Assembly: GCA_014284505.1 (NCBI GenBank)
Contig: JAAFYY010000001.1
Coordinates: 930,001 to 994,000 of the forward strand
Origin: Streptacidiphilus sp. 4-A2
GTDB lineage: Bacteria; Actinomycetota; Actinomycetes; Streptomycetales; Streptomycetaceae
Reading direction: 5' to 3'
DNA length: 64,000 nt
In this document: piece after piece, positions 21,283 through 30,037 of the stretch
Numbering within the stretch: position 1 is the stretch's first letter
Layout: each line of letters opens with the position of its first letter
Program-made: the position numbers and the translations under genes
The notes under the pieces: model-generated
Databases searched by the model: none
What the model was told of the DNA's origin: nothing
The model's input: only the letters and a program-made list of their open reading frames with translations

Positions 21283-21927
21283 TCAGCGGCGGGCTTCCAG
21301 CTCCGCCAGCAGACCGGGGTTGACGGTCCGCAGGATGGCGGCGACGTCCTCGGCCGCGACCGCGGGCCACAGCAGGGCGCGGGCGTCCGCGTACTTCACC
21401 GCGAGACGTGCCCGCTGCTCCGGCGGGAGCTGGGCGGTCCTGGCCGGGTCGCTGTTGTGCGCATTGTCGGCGATCTTGAGCAGACAGGCCGAGTGGTGCC
21501 CGGCGACCGAGCGGACCATGTCCTGATAGGACTCCCCCGCCCGGTTGCTGACCCGCTCAACCACGTCGACGACCGCCGCCGGACCCCCGGCGGCACGCAG
21601 GTCCGATGCCCGCAGCGCGGTGTCCTCCAGGACGTCGTGCAGCAGGCCGGCCATCTGCATCCCGGTGCCGAACGGCGCCAGGCCGCGGGCCACGGCGCGG
21701 ACATGCTCGACATACGGCACGCCGATCCGGTCGACCTGCCCGGCGTGAGCCTCTGCGGCGATGGCGTCGACCCCGGCCAGCGTCAGCCCGGGCAGGGTCG
21801 GCCCGGGCGGGGTCAGTACGGGCACGGGCGGCCCGGGCAACGCGCCGTCGGCCGGAGCGCGGTCGGGCAACGCGCCGTTGGGCGGAGTGCGGTCGGGCGG
21901 AGTGCCGTCGGCCATAGTGCGGTGCAT
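21283..21927 (-). CDS. HD-domain hydrolase, RelA/SpoT-hydrolase-like
   Basis: ATG 21927 lies seven bases behind GGAAGGGAT; an upstream ATG at 21951 would contain that site. After a Pro-rich leader of ~50 residues built from repeated DGxxPxRxPP-like units comes an HD domain: HAGQVDRIGVPYVEHVRAVA, GLLHDVLEDT (HDxxED metal site) and KIADNAHNSD. This pattern resembles small alarmone hydrolases or the hydrolase domain of RelA/SpoT. It lacks a synthetase or TGS domain. Whether it hydrolyses ppGpp is not shown. The gene is convergent with the tetR gene. Confidence 0.75.
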   Translation of the reverse strand: MHRTMADGTPPDRTPPNGALPDRAPADGALPGPPVPVLTPPGPTLPGLTLAGVDAIAAEAHAGQVDRIGVPYVEHVRAVARGLAPFGTGMQMAGLLHDVLEDTALRASDLRAAGGPAAVVDVVERVSNRAGESYQDMVRSVAGHHSACLLKIADNAHNSDPARTAQLPPEQRARLAVKYADARALLWPAVAAEDVAAILRTVNPGLLAELEARR

Positions 21928-22203
21928 GGCGGTATCCCTTCCGATCGGCAATCCTAGCGGCGCCCGGCCAACCCGCCCCAGCCGTATCCGCTCCCGCCGC
22001 GCCTGCTCCGGCGCCGCTGCCCCAGCGGACCCGCCACTCCACCGGTGCCCGGGGAGACGACCGCTGTACCCGCTTGCCGGTTGTCCTATTCATGACGGCT
22101 CACCGGCTTCCGGCGCTTGTACTCTCGGTGCCACTCCCCTGCCCGGACGCCGGGGCCGGGTGATTCCTTGAGCACGGCCCACCGGGAAGGACGACCCCCC
22201 TCC

Positions 22204-22941
22204 ATGCGCTCCCTCGGCTACACCCTGTCCGCTCTCTCCGCCTGTGTGCTGGCCGCCGTCGGATTCGTCGGCGCCGCCCAGGCGGCCACCCCGTCGCCAC
22301 GCCCAGCGCAAGTGTCTCCCCACACCGAGCCCCTCCAGCAGTGCTGCCCTGCCGGTGCTCTCGCTGCGTTCGCTCGGCGGTCCACCCGCCAACCCCGGCG
22401 ACCTGCTGACCTCCTCGCTCACCCCCGGCAGCACCCTCAGCCTGACCAGTACCCCCAGCGGCGGAGTCGGCCTGTTCTGCCAGCAGTCGGTCTGGGGCGG
22501 CGTGTTGCAGGCCAACCCGGCGCTGCCGGACCGGCGGTGATCCAGTTGCTCAACCCGCTGACCATATCGGCCTGCACCGACAACGCGCCGACGGTCACCG
22601 GAGTCACCGGAGTCGCGGTGACCAATCTGCCGCAGTTCCTCCAGGTCATCGGCGCGGGATCGTTCCCGCTCCAGATCGTCCCCGGCCCCGCCCCGCTCCA
22701 GATCGCCGTCACGCTGAGCACCACGACGGCCCCGAGCGTGGTCTGCACCTACCAGGCGGCCGTGCCGACCAGCGGCAACACCGCCCTCGGGTCCTCGCCC
22801 TGGCGGTTCGTCAACCAGGCGTTCCGGCTGATCAGCGGGCCGCTCCCGGTCTGCGGCACCTCCGGCACCTCCTATCTGACCGCCTCGTACAGCCCGGTCA
22901 TCGACACCTCCGCCGGCGGAGCCAATGTCTATGTGAACTGA
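22204..22941 (+). CDS. Secreted hypothetical protein with Sec signal peptide
   Basis: ATG 22204, behind GGAAGGA, gives MRSLGYTLSALSACVLAAVGFVGAAQA, a Sec signal peptide with an AQA cleavage site. Two compensating breaks (near 22310 and 22530) restore one ~245-residue protein: LRSLGGPPANPGDLLTSSL, LTSTPSGGVGLFC, then LLNPLTISACTDNAPTVTGV and SSPWRFVNQAFRLISGPLPVCGTSGTSYLTASYSPVIDT. The mature part is Thr/Ser/Pro-rich with four or more Cys, probably an extracellular beta-rich domain. I do not recognise the family. Its 3' end overlaps the end of the opposing repeat-protein gene by 13 bases. Confidence 0.7.
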   Translation: MRSLGYTLSALSACVLAAVGFVGAAQAATPSPRPAQVSPHTEPLQQCCPAGALAAFARRSTRQPRRPADLLAHPRQHPQPDQYPQRRSRPVLPAVGLGRRVAGQPGAAGPAVIQLLNPLTISACTDNAPTVTGVTGVAVTNLPQFLQVIGAGSFPLQIVPGPAPLQIAVTLSTTTAPSVVCTYQAAVPTSGNTALGSSPWRFVNQAFRLISGPLPVCGTSGTSYLTASYSPVIDTSAGGANVYVN

Positions 22942-23692
22942 CCGCCGGAGGAGGTGACGCCCCGGTCCGGCACCTCGGCCAGGGCATCGGTCTCCAGCCA
23001 CGGCTGCCCACCAGGACGCACCCGGCGCGCGGTCCGGCGACCGCCCGTCGCGGCGCTCAGTTCCAGGCTGTCAGCCGACGGCCTGCGGCTCGCGGTCGGC
23101 CGGGTCAGCGCCACCAGCTCCGGCGGCGCGGCCTCGGCGGGGCTCCGCCCGGACTCACCGCGCGGCCACCAAGCTCCGGCGCGGCTTCCTCCACCGGGCG
23201 GCGGGCGGCGGCGGCGTGCAGCGCGGTGGCCGCGCGCGGATCGGCGAGCAACGGCACCATCACCGCCACATCCTCCACCGTCCGCAGTGCCGCCGCGGTG
23301 TCCAGGATCTCGCACGCGTAGCTGAACTGGTCGCCGCTGTTCAACAGCCCCACCAGCTCGGCGAGTTCCGCCACCGGGCGGCGGGCGGCGGCGGCGTGCA
23401 GCGCGGTCGCGGCCTGGGTGCCGCCGAGCAGCGGTACCAGCACCGCCACCTCCTCCACGGGCCGTAGTTCGGCAGCCGTGTCCAGTACCTCCTGAGCGTG
23501 GGTGCACTGGTCCCCACTGTTCAACAAGTCGACCAGCTGGAGGAGTTCGGACGGCGGTCGTTGGACCGCGACCGCTCGCAGCAGCGGGCCGGGGCCCGTG
23601 CTGCCGGTGGGTGGGGTGGTGTCCGCAGACCCTGCGCGGGCCTGAGTTTCATCGGGTATGTGTGCGTCGTCTGCGGACATGGCGCGAGCCAT
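22929..23692 (-). CDS. Alpha-helical repeat protein of unknown function
   Basis: ATG 23692 stands seven bases behind AGGAGG. After ~40 disordered residues the protein consists of ~30-residue repeats with the pattern ALhAAAxRRPVxELAxLVxLLNSGDQ alternating with VLDTAAxLRPVEEVAVLVPLL; at least four full repeats are visible. DNA of successive repeats is nearly identical at 23199-23232 and 23374-23408. A break near 23180 changes frame, giving a C-terminal tail that ends at 22929. The repeats are likely a helical solenoid for protein contacts. No known function; similar RPVEEVA-type repeats occur in streptomycete hypothetical proteins. Confidence 0.7.
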
Positions 23693-23857
23693 CCTGGTGC
23701 CTCCTGCTACTGGCAACTCTTGGTGATCTGCCCCTGCGGGCACGGGCCGAGCCTTTGGTTGCCAAGGATTCGCCGCAGGGTCGAGGACCCGGCGTTCGAG
23801 CGTTCCATACCATCCACCGCTGGGGACAGGATCGCCTTGGGCGACCTGGCTCGTTGG

Positions 23858-23900
23858 GGAAGCAAGTCGCTTCCACCCGGAGCCGGTTGCTACCGGCTCC
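23858..23900. terminator. Two adjacent hairpins downstream of the monooxygenase gene
   Basis: GGAAGC-AAGTC-GCTTCC (23858-23874) is followed by a 9-bp stem GGAGCCGGT/ACCGGCTCC with loop TGCT (23879-23900). They lie ~115 bases beyond the monooxygenase stop and ~170 bases upstream of the repeat-protein start, so they probably separate the two transcripts. The remaining gap sequence (23693-24013) shows no gene. Confidence 0.5.
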
Positions 23901-24013
23901 CGACTCCAGCATGAACTCCGCCCGACGGCGCGCCAGCCGGGTGCGGCATCCGGGCGACGGCAGACGCTGGCGGCCGTCGCCGCGGCACCACCGGGCGGGC
24001 ACCGCACCCGCCG

Positions 24014-25222
24014 CTACACCAGGGCCGGGCGGCGGTCGTAGTCGGGCAGGGCGATGTCCCTGGCCTTGGCGAACTGCGCGGCCAGGATGTTGCGCATCGG
24101 CCAGTGGTTCATCGAGCGCATCGACAGTGCCCGCATGCCGATGGCGAACGCGCTGTTGGGCGCGTAGCCGGCCGCGCCGCCCGGCGGCAGTTCCTGCGCC
24201 TGGTCGGCGTAGGGGCGGATGATCTGCTCGTAGGCGCGGAAGGCGGTGCGGTGGTCACCGGCCGCGGCCAGTTCACCGGCCAGCACGTACGCGCCGACCA
24301 GGGCCAGGCTGGTGCCGAGCCCGGTGAGCGGCGTCGGGCAGTGGGCGGCGTCGCCGAGCAGCACGACCCGGCCGCGGTGGAGACGGTCGAGGTGGACCTG
24401 GCTCATGGAGTCGAAGAAGAAGTCGGACGCCTCGCCCATGGCCGCCAGCAGTTGCGGGGTCTTCCAGCCCAGACCCGCGAAACGCTCGGCCAGCAGCCGC
24501 TGCTGCGCCGCGGTGTCGCGCCGGTCGTAGTCGAGCGGCCCGGAGCGGAAGCTCAGGGAGACCTTGCTCTCGCCGGGGTGGCGGCCGGGCCGGGCCGAGG
24601 CGACCAGCCCGCCGGGGGCGTTGAACATCTGGTACCAGCCGTCCAGGCCGAGATCCAGGTCGGCGGTGAACCAGGCGTTGTAGATGTCCAGTCGGCGCAG
24701 ATGCTCCGCCTCGGTGCCGAAGGCCAGCGCCCGGACCACGGAGTGCAGCCCGTCCGCGCCGACGACCAGGCCGAACCGGCGCGGGGCGGCAGACTCGAAG
24801 GTGACGTCCACCCCGTCGGCGTCCTGCGTCAGCCCGGTGACGGTGTCGTCGAAGAGGTACTCGACGCCGGAGCGGGCGGCCTGGTGGAGCAGTCCGGCGA
24901 GGTCGTCCCGGAGGATCTCGATCTCGGAGACGATGCCCTCGCCGCCGAAGCTGTCGGCGGGCATCCGGGCCGCGATCCGGCCGGACTCCCTGACCAGCGC
25001 CAGGCCGCGCTGGTCGACCCCGGCGGCGCGTGCCTGCTCCAGCAGCCCCATCCGGTCGACCACGGTCCGGCCCGCACCGCGCAGGTCCACGGCCTGGCCG
25101 CCGGGACGCGGTGCGGGCGCCCGCTCGACCACGGTGACCGGGAAACCGGCCCGCTGGAGCCAGTAGGCAAGGGTGGGGCCGGCGATCCCGGCTCCTGAGA
25201 TCAGTACGTCGGTGTTCTCCAT
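24014..25222 (-). CDS. FAD-dependent aromatic monooxygenase (PHBH/TetX-like)
   Basis: This intact 402-residue flavoprotein has all three class A monooxygenase motifs: the ADP-binding GxGxxG (LISGAGIAGPTLAYWLQRAG), the DG motif (GLVVGADGLHSVVR) and the GD motif (RGRVVLLGDAAHCPTPLTGLG). Such enzymes use NAD(P)H and O2 to hydroxylate aromatic or polycyclic compounds; close relatives inactivate tetracyclines or rifamycins. It is divergent from a GntR-TetR hybrid regulator with several palindromic sites between. The arrangement suggests an inducible detoxification gene. A leaderless promoter (TTGCAG-17-TACATT) ends 7 bases before the ATG. Confidence 0.9.
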   Translation of the reverse strand: MENTDVLISGAGIAGPTLAYWLQRAGFPVTVVERAPAPRPGGQAVDLRGAGRTVVDRMGLLEQARAAGVDQRGLALVRESGRIAARMPADSFGGEGIVSEIEILRDDLAGLLHQAARSGVEYLFDDTVTGLTQDADGVDVTFESAAPRRFGLVVGADGLHSVVRALAFGTEAEHLRRLDIYNAWFTADLDLGLDGWYQMFNAPGGLVASARPGRHPGESKVSLSFRSGPLDYDRRDTAAQQRLLAERFAGLGWKTPQLLAAMGEASDFFFDSMSQVHLDRLHRGRVVLLGDAAHCPTPLTGLGTSLALVGAYVLAGELAAAGDHRTAFRAYEQIIRPYADQAQELPPGGAAGYAPNSAFAIGMRALSMRSMNHWPMRNILAAQFAKARDIALPDYDRRPALV

Positions 25223-25229
25223 GAGCCGT

Positions 25230-25258
25230 AATGTACGCCGTACGCATCAGCCCTGCAA
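25230..25258 (-). promoter_or_regulatory. Leaderless promoter of the monooxygenase gene
   Basis: On the minus strand TTGCAG (25258-25253), a 17-base spacer and TACATT (25235-25230) end seven bases before ATG 25222. Transcription should start at or next to the A of the start codon. Confidence 0.6.
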
Positions 25259-25287
25259 GCTTGAATCCCCAACAGGACTGGGGATTG

Positions 25288-25351
25288 GCGCCCTAGTGCA
25301 CTAGGGCGCTGGCGACAGATACAGTGATGCGAGGACCAGGTGCACTAGTGC
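25288..25351. promoter_or_regulatory. Palindromic operators in the monooxygenase/regulator intergenic region
   Basis: A perfect 22-bp palindrome (25288-25309, core CCCTAGTGCACTAGGG) overlaps the probable -35 of the rightward promoter (-10 TACAGT at 25320-25325). A second perfect palindrome, GCACTAGTGC (25342-25351), lies next to the regulator ribosome site. The same ten bases form the centre of the MMPL/tetR operator at 20538-20547. Confidence 0.6.
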
Positions 25352-25363
25352 GGAGGGGTGTCG

Positions 25364-26365
25364 ATGGAGCAGCAGGAGACGTCGCGCTACAGCCGGATCG
25401 CGGCCGAGTTGCGGCAGCGGATCACGGACGGCGAACTGGCCCCGGGCGACCGGGTGCCGTCGACCCGCGAGATCACCCGGGAGTGGGGGGTCGCCATGGC
25501 GACCGCGACCAAGGTGCTGACCGAGCTGCGCCGGGAGGGCCTGGTGCACGCGCTCCCCGGCGTGGGCACGGTGGTCTCCCCCAGCCCGCCCCAGCCCGCC
25601 CGGCGCCACCCGCACCGACGGCGCCACCCGCGCCACCCGCGGCCGACACCGCCACCGCGGCCGCGGCCGGATCGCGCACCGCCGGGGGGCGGCGCGCGGC
25701 CGGCGACCAGGCGCTGTCGCTGGACCGGATCGTCGCCGCCGCCGTCAGCGTCGCCGACGCCGAGGGGCTGGCCGCCGTCTCGATGCGCCGGGTCGCCGCC
25801 GACCTGGGGGTTGCCACCATGTCGCTCTACCGGCATGTCGACGACAAGGACGCCCTGTTCGCGCAGATGATGGAGGCCGCCTTCGCCGGCCAGCCGCTTC
25901 CCGCCCAGGCCCCGGCGGACTGGCGCGAGCGGGTCGGCGTCGCGGGTCGGCTGCTGTGGGAGCTGTTCCGCCGCCACCCCTGGCTCGCCCCGGCCATGTC
26001 GATGACCCGCCCGCAGCCGGTGGCCAGCGCCCTCCCGTTCACCGAGTGGATCCTGACCGCCCTGCACGGCAACGGGATGGATCTGCCGACGGCCTTCACC
26101 GCCCACCTTGCGGTGTTCAACTACGTACGCGGCACAGCGGTCAACGTCGAGATGGAGAGCAAGGCCGAGGCGGCCAGCGGCATGGACAACGAGGAGTGGA
26201 TGGACACCCACGCGCCCGAGCTGAAGGAGGTCCTCTCCCCGGCCGCTTCCCCTGCTCGGCCGGATCGCCGACGAGGGCTACGACTTCGACCTCGACCAGG
26301 TGTTCCGCTTCGGCCTAGACCGCCTCCTCGACGGAATCGCCACGCGGCTGCGCACCACCGGCTGA
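25364..26365 (+). CDS. GntR-TetR hybrid transcriptional regulator, frameshifted
   Basis: ATG 25364 stands six bases after GGAGGG. The first ~75 residues are a GntR winged helix (YSRIAAELRQRITDGELAPGDRVPSTREITREWGVAMATATKVLTELRREGLVHALPGVGTVV). A Pro/Ala linker follows and the frame shifts near 25590. Then comes a complete TetR-type HTH (LDRIVAAAVSVADAEGLAAVSMRRVAADLGVATMSLYRHVDDKDAL) and the TetR_C helical domain. A second break near 26245 leads to GYDFDLDQVFRFGLDRLLDGI and the stop at 26365. Corrected length is ~333 residues. Two DNA-binding domains in one chain fit the multiple palindromes upstream. The divergent monooxygenase is the likely target. Confidence 0.85.
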
Positions 26366-26425
26366 GCGGAGCGCAGCAGCGGACACACCGCACGGGCCCG
26401 CTCTCCGCACGCCCAAAAAGATAGC

Positions 26426-26444
26426 CATGGCAACAGTAGCCATG
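26426..26444. promoter_or_regulatory. Inverted repeat upstream of the MarR-like gene
   Basis: CATGGC and GCCATG flank a 7-base spacer (AACAGTA), and TAGCCATG occurs twice as a direct repeat (26422-26429, 26437-26444). The site is in a short AT-rich stretch ~105 bases before the MarR-like start and could be its own operator. Confidence 0.4.
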
Positions 26445-26548
26445 TACGGTTATTGCACGGGCCGCACCGCCCGCCATTCTGGTCGGGCCCTTTGACCACA
26501 TCGGATCCCGGGTTCCGCCGCGGATCCGCCGCCCCTGGAGGAACAGCC

Positions 26549-27001
26549 ATGCCCACCACCACCGTCACCCTCAACGGCCAGGTCATCGGCCAGGCGCACT
26601 ACGCCACCCGAGCCGTCCTGGAAGGAGTGCTGGCCCGCACCGGGACCACTTTCGCCCAGTCGCTGGCCCTCAACTACGCCGCGAGCGCGGATCCGGCCAT
26701 CGAGCACGAGCAGCTGGTCGCCCGGATCACCGGCGGCCTGAAGGTCCCGGAGACCGAGGCGCTGGCCACCGTCCGCGAACTGACCGGTGCCGGACTGCTC
26801 GAGGCCGTGCCAGGGGAGGCCGCCAGGCTCCGGGTCAGCGAGGCCGGGCGCGCCCTCAGCAGCGGGATCCGCGCCGAGACCGACCGGATCGTCCAGCGGC
26901 TGTACGGGGATGTCCCGGCCGGGGACCTGGCCGTCGCCGGGCGGGTGCTCACCCTGGTCACCGAGCGTGCCAACGCCGAACTGGCTGCCGCCCAGCAGTG
27001 A
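26549..27001 (+). CDS. MarR-like winged-helix protein
   Basis: ATG 26549 follows CTGGAGGAACAGCC. The 150-residue protein has N-terminal beta/helix (TVTLNGQVIGQAHYATRAVLEGVL), a winged-helix core (FAQSLALNYAA, VARITGGLKVPETEALATVRELTGAGLLEAV, LRVSEAGRALSSGIRAETDRIV) and a C-terminal dimer helix (LAVAGRVLTLVTERANAEL). This is the MarR fold, although the helix lengths are slightly atypical. It is intact. It lies between the GntR-TetR hybrid and an SCO6745-family gene on the same strand, without an obvious regulated neighbour. Confidence 0.75.
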   Translation: MPTTTVTLNGQVIGQAHYATRAVLEGVLARTGTTFAQSLALNYAASADPAIEHEQLVARITGGLKVPETEALATVRELTGAGLLEAVPGEAARLRVSEAGRALSSGIRAETDRIVQRLYGDVPAGDLAVAGRVLTLVTERANAELAAAQQ

Positions 27002-27045
27002 TCCGGCGGGTTCCGCGGCCCCCGGTTGCTTCTAGAGTGAGCACT

Positions 27046-27900
27046 ATGACGCTACTTGCCAGTAGGCGCTGCAACCAGGCGCACGAGCCGCTGCACTCGC
27101 TGATCTACTTCGCGCCCGAGGCCGAGGAGGAGTACACCGCCGCCGGCCTGCAACCGGGCCGGATGGGCTACTTCGCCAGCCGGTCGGCGGCCATGGGAGC
27201 CGTCGGCTCCGCCACGGTGGCGGCGACCTTCTGCAACTTCAGCCCCGCGCTGGTCGGCCGGCACATCCCCCGGGCCTGGGGGATGGCGGCGCCGCAGCAG
27301 ATCCTGGACGCGCGGCTGCGGGTCGTCGACCGGGCGCTGACCAGGCTGCTGGGCGCGGAGGTGATCGCCGGTCCGTCCATGGCGGAGGCGGCGCGGCTCG
27401 CGGGCGAGGCGGCCGCGGCCTGCCCGCTGGAGGGACGGCCGCTGGCCGCCGCCCACGCCGCGCTGCCGGTGCCGGAGCCCGCGCATCTGGCCCTGTGGCA
27501 CGCGATCACGGTGCTCCGCGAGCACCGCGGCGACGGCCACGTGTCGGTGCTCGCCGGTGCCGAACTCAACGGCACCGAGGCGCTGGTCACCCACACCGCC
27601 ACCGGCAAGGGCTTCAACACCGACTTCGCCCGCCGCAGTCGGGGCTGGTCCGAGGAGGAGTGGGACGCCGCGGTGGAGCGGGTGCGCGAGCGCGGCCTGC
27701 TCGACCAGGACGGGGCGCTGACCGAGCGCGGTGTGGAACTGCGCCGCGACATCGAGCGGCAGACCGACCACCTGGCCGCGGCCCCCTACCGGAAGCTGGG
27801 CGAGGACGGGGTGAACCGGCTGACCGGGATCGCCAGGGAACTCACCGCGGCCGCCCTGGCCAACGGCGCCTTCCCGCCCGGCGTCTTCGCCCGGGGCTGA
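27046..27900 (+). CDS. SCO6745-family protein
   Basis: This intact 284-residue protein matches the actinomycete SCO6745 family: RRCNQAHEPLHSLIYFAPEAEEEYTAAGL at the start, ATFCNFSPALVGRHIPRAWG, LWHAITVLREHRGDGHVSVLAGAELNGTEALVTH, RRSRGWSEEEWDAAVERVRERGLL and a C-terminal ERQTDHLAAAPYRKLG. The family has an HTH-like C-terminal half but no proven role. A TAGAGT -10 box (27033-27038) lies seven bases before ATG 27046, so the mRNA is probably leaderless. Confidence 0.85.
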   Translation: MTLLASRRCNQAHEPLHSLIYFAPEAEEEYTAAGLQPGRMGYFASRSAAMGAVGSATVAATFCNFSPALVGRHIPRAWGMAAPQQILDARLRVVDRALTRLLGAEVIAGPSMAEAARLAGEAAAACPLEGRPLAAAHAALPVPEPAHLALWHAITVLREHRGDGHVSVLAGAELNGTEALVTHTATGKGFNTDFARRSRGWSEEEWDAAVERVRERGLLDQDGALTERGVELRRDIERQTDHLAAAPYRKLGEDGVNRLTGIARELTAAALANGAFPPGVFARG

Positions 27901-27933
27901 CCCCCGCGGCTGCTCCGGACCGCCGACCGCCGC

Positions 27934-29021
27934 TCAGCCTTCCGTCCGGGCGGCGGCGGCCGGACCGTCCGGCGGCCGCCGGGTGCGGGTCCACTCCAGG
28001 AGCTGCGGCGCGGTCCAGGTGTTGATCACCTGGTCCGGGGTGATCCCGCACTCCTCGGCGCGGGCACAGCCGAGGATCTGCCAGTCCAGCTGGCCGGGGG
28101 CGTGCGCGTCGCTGTCGACGGAGAACAGGACGCCCGCGTCACGGGCGAGCCGCAGCAGCCGCCGGGGCGGGTCCAGCCGGTCCGGTCGGCTGTTGACCTC
28201 CACCGCCGTCCCGGCCTGCGCGCAGGCCTCGAAGACCTGCTCGGCGTCGAAGCGGGACTCCGGGCGCTTCTTCTCGCCGACGAGCCGCCCGGTGCAGTGG
28301 CCGAGGACGTCCACCAGCGGATCGCGGACCGCAGCAGCCGGCCGGTCATCGGCTCGGCGGCCATCCGCAGCTCGGAATGGACCGAGGCGACCACCAGGTC
28401 CAGCCGGTCCAGCAGTTCCCGCTCCTGATCCAGGCGGCCGTCCGGGAGGATGTCGCACTCGATGCCGGTGAGCAGCCGGAACGGGGCCAGTTCGGCGTTG
28501 ACCTCGGCGACCACGTCGAGTTGTTCGCCCAGCCGCTCGGCGCTGAGGCCGCGGGCGATCCGCAGCCGGGGCGAGTGGTCGGTGAGCACCGCCCACTCGT
28601 GGCCCAGCTCGCGCGCGGCCAGGGCCATGGCGGCGATCGGGCTGCCGCCGTCGGACCAGTCCGAGTGCAGATGGCAGTCGCCGCGCAGGGCGGCGCGCAG
28701 TTCCCGGCCCCCGGCGGCGAGCGGCTCCAGCGCCCGTTGCTCCAGATCGGCGAGGTAGGCGGGGGTCCGTCCGGCGGCGGCCTCGGTGATCACCGCCGCG
28801 GTGGTCCGCCCGATGCCCTCCAGATCGGTGAGTCTGCCGTCCAGGGCCCGGCGCAGCAGCTCCACCTCGCTCAGGCCGCCGGCCACCTCGGCCGCATGGC
28901 GGAACGCCGCCACCTTGTAGGTCGGCGCATCGGCGCGCTCCAGCAGGAAGGCGATCCGTTCCAGTGCCACAACCGGGTCCATATCCGGAGGTGTCCCCGA
29001 AACCGCCCACTTGCTACCCAT
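27934..29021 (-). CDS. PHP-domain metal-dependent phosphoesterase, frameshifted
   Basis: The N-terminal ~90 residues are a helix-hairpin-helix DNA-binding region (ERIAFLLERADAPTYKVAAFRHAAEVAG, LTDLEGIGRTTAAVITEAAAG). The PHP domain follows, with metal-binding DCHLHSDWSDGG, AVLTDHSPRL, LLTGIECDIL and VVASVHSELRM. After a break near 28310 it continues DVLGHCTGR, AVEVNSRPDRLD, FSVDSDAHAPGQLDW. This is the layout of the C-terminal half of bacterial PolX proteins without the polymerase domain. It is likely a DNA-end phosphatase or exonuclease. The gene is ~1 kb from ku/ligD, divergent from the NHEJ-linked operon, so a repair role is plausible. The start could be 29021 or 28982. Confidence 0.83.
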
Positions 29022-29088
29022 AGCAGGTCATAACTTCAGAAAAAGGGCGACCATGGACGGGTGACGCGCGCGAGCCGGAGGTACTGCG

Positions 29089-29989
29089 ATGGAGGACGTC
29101 GAGCAGATCGCGGACGCCCTGTACGCGCTGCCCCCGCCCGAGTTCACCGCCGCCCGGGACGCGGCCGCCGCCCGGGCCAGGGGCGACCACCGGCCCGAGG
29201 TGGCCGAGCGGGTGCACCGGCTGCGCCGCCCGACGCTCGGCGCCTGGCTGGCGAACCTGCTGGTCCGCGAGTATCCCGACGAGGTGCGCTCACTGCTGGA
29301 GCTGGCCGCCGCACTGCGCGGGCGCAGCAGCGGCTGGACGGCCCGCAGCTGCGCGAGCTCACCCAGCGCCGCCGGGCGGTGGTTTCCGCGCTGACCCGGC
29401 AGGCGGCAGGCGGCGACCCGGCCGGACTGCCGGTGGGCGAGGGACCGCTGGGCGATCTGGAGCAGACCCTGCAGCGGTGCTGACCGACCAGGATGCCGCC
29501 GATGCCTTCGCCGCCGGGCGGCTGAGCAGCACCCGGGACCTCACCGGCGGATCGGCGCGGGGCCCGGTGCCCGGCGCTGCCGCGAGCCCGCGCGCCCGGT
29601 CCGCCGCCGCGGCGTCCGCTCAGCCCGGGGCCCGGTCCCGGACCCCGCTGAAGGCTGTGCGCAGCGACGCCGAGCAGCGGCGCCGCTCGGCTCAGGCCCG
29701 CGAGCTCAGCAGCCGGATGGCTGCCGAGGCCGAGGCCGCCTCGGCCGCCGCGGCCGCCGCCCGCACCGAACTGGAGCAGGCCGGGGCCGGTCGGGAGCGG
29801 CTGCGGCGACAGGCCGAGGAGCTCTCGGAGCAGCTGAAGCAGCTGCGCGGGCAGGAGCGCGCGGCCGCCGACCGGGAGCGGGAGGCCAGGGCCAGGGTCG
29901 AGACCACCGACCGGGAGGCCCGCCGGGCCCAGGGGCGGGCCCGCGACGCCGCCAACCGGCTCCGGCACCTGGACCAGGAGGCGGCCTGA
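29089..29989 (+). CDS. Coiled-coil protein upstream of ku, frameshifted
   Basis: ATG 29089 begins MEDVEQIADALYALPPPEFTAARDAAAARARGD with RRPTLGAWLANLLVREYPDEV. Breaks near 29330 and 29475 link it to QRLDGPQLRELTQRRRAVVSALTRQA and then to DQDAADAFAAGRLSSTRDL. The C-terminal ~110 residues are a charged, Ala/Glu/Arg-rich coiled coil (AEQRRRSAQARELSSRMAAEAEA, ERLRRQAEELSEQLKQLRGQE). Corrected length is ~300 residues. Proteins of this form commonly precede ku in streptomycetes. Its function is unknown; a helper in end joining is an inference from the 49-base gap to ku. Confidence 0.78.
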
Positions 29990-30037
29990 ACCCGGCAGCC
30001 CCCGGCATCAATCCAGCAGCCCTCAGGGAGTGAAGCA

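Noticed and set aside
23693..24013. Hairpin-rich gap considered as a tRNA or small RNA gene
   Set aside because: No cloverleaf, CCA end or conserved tRNA bases; the hairpins fit a terminator downstream of the monooxygenase.
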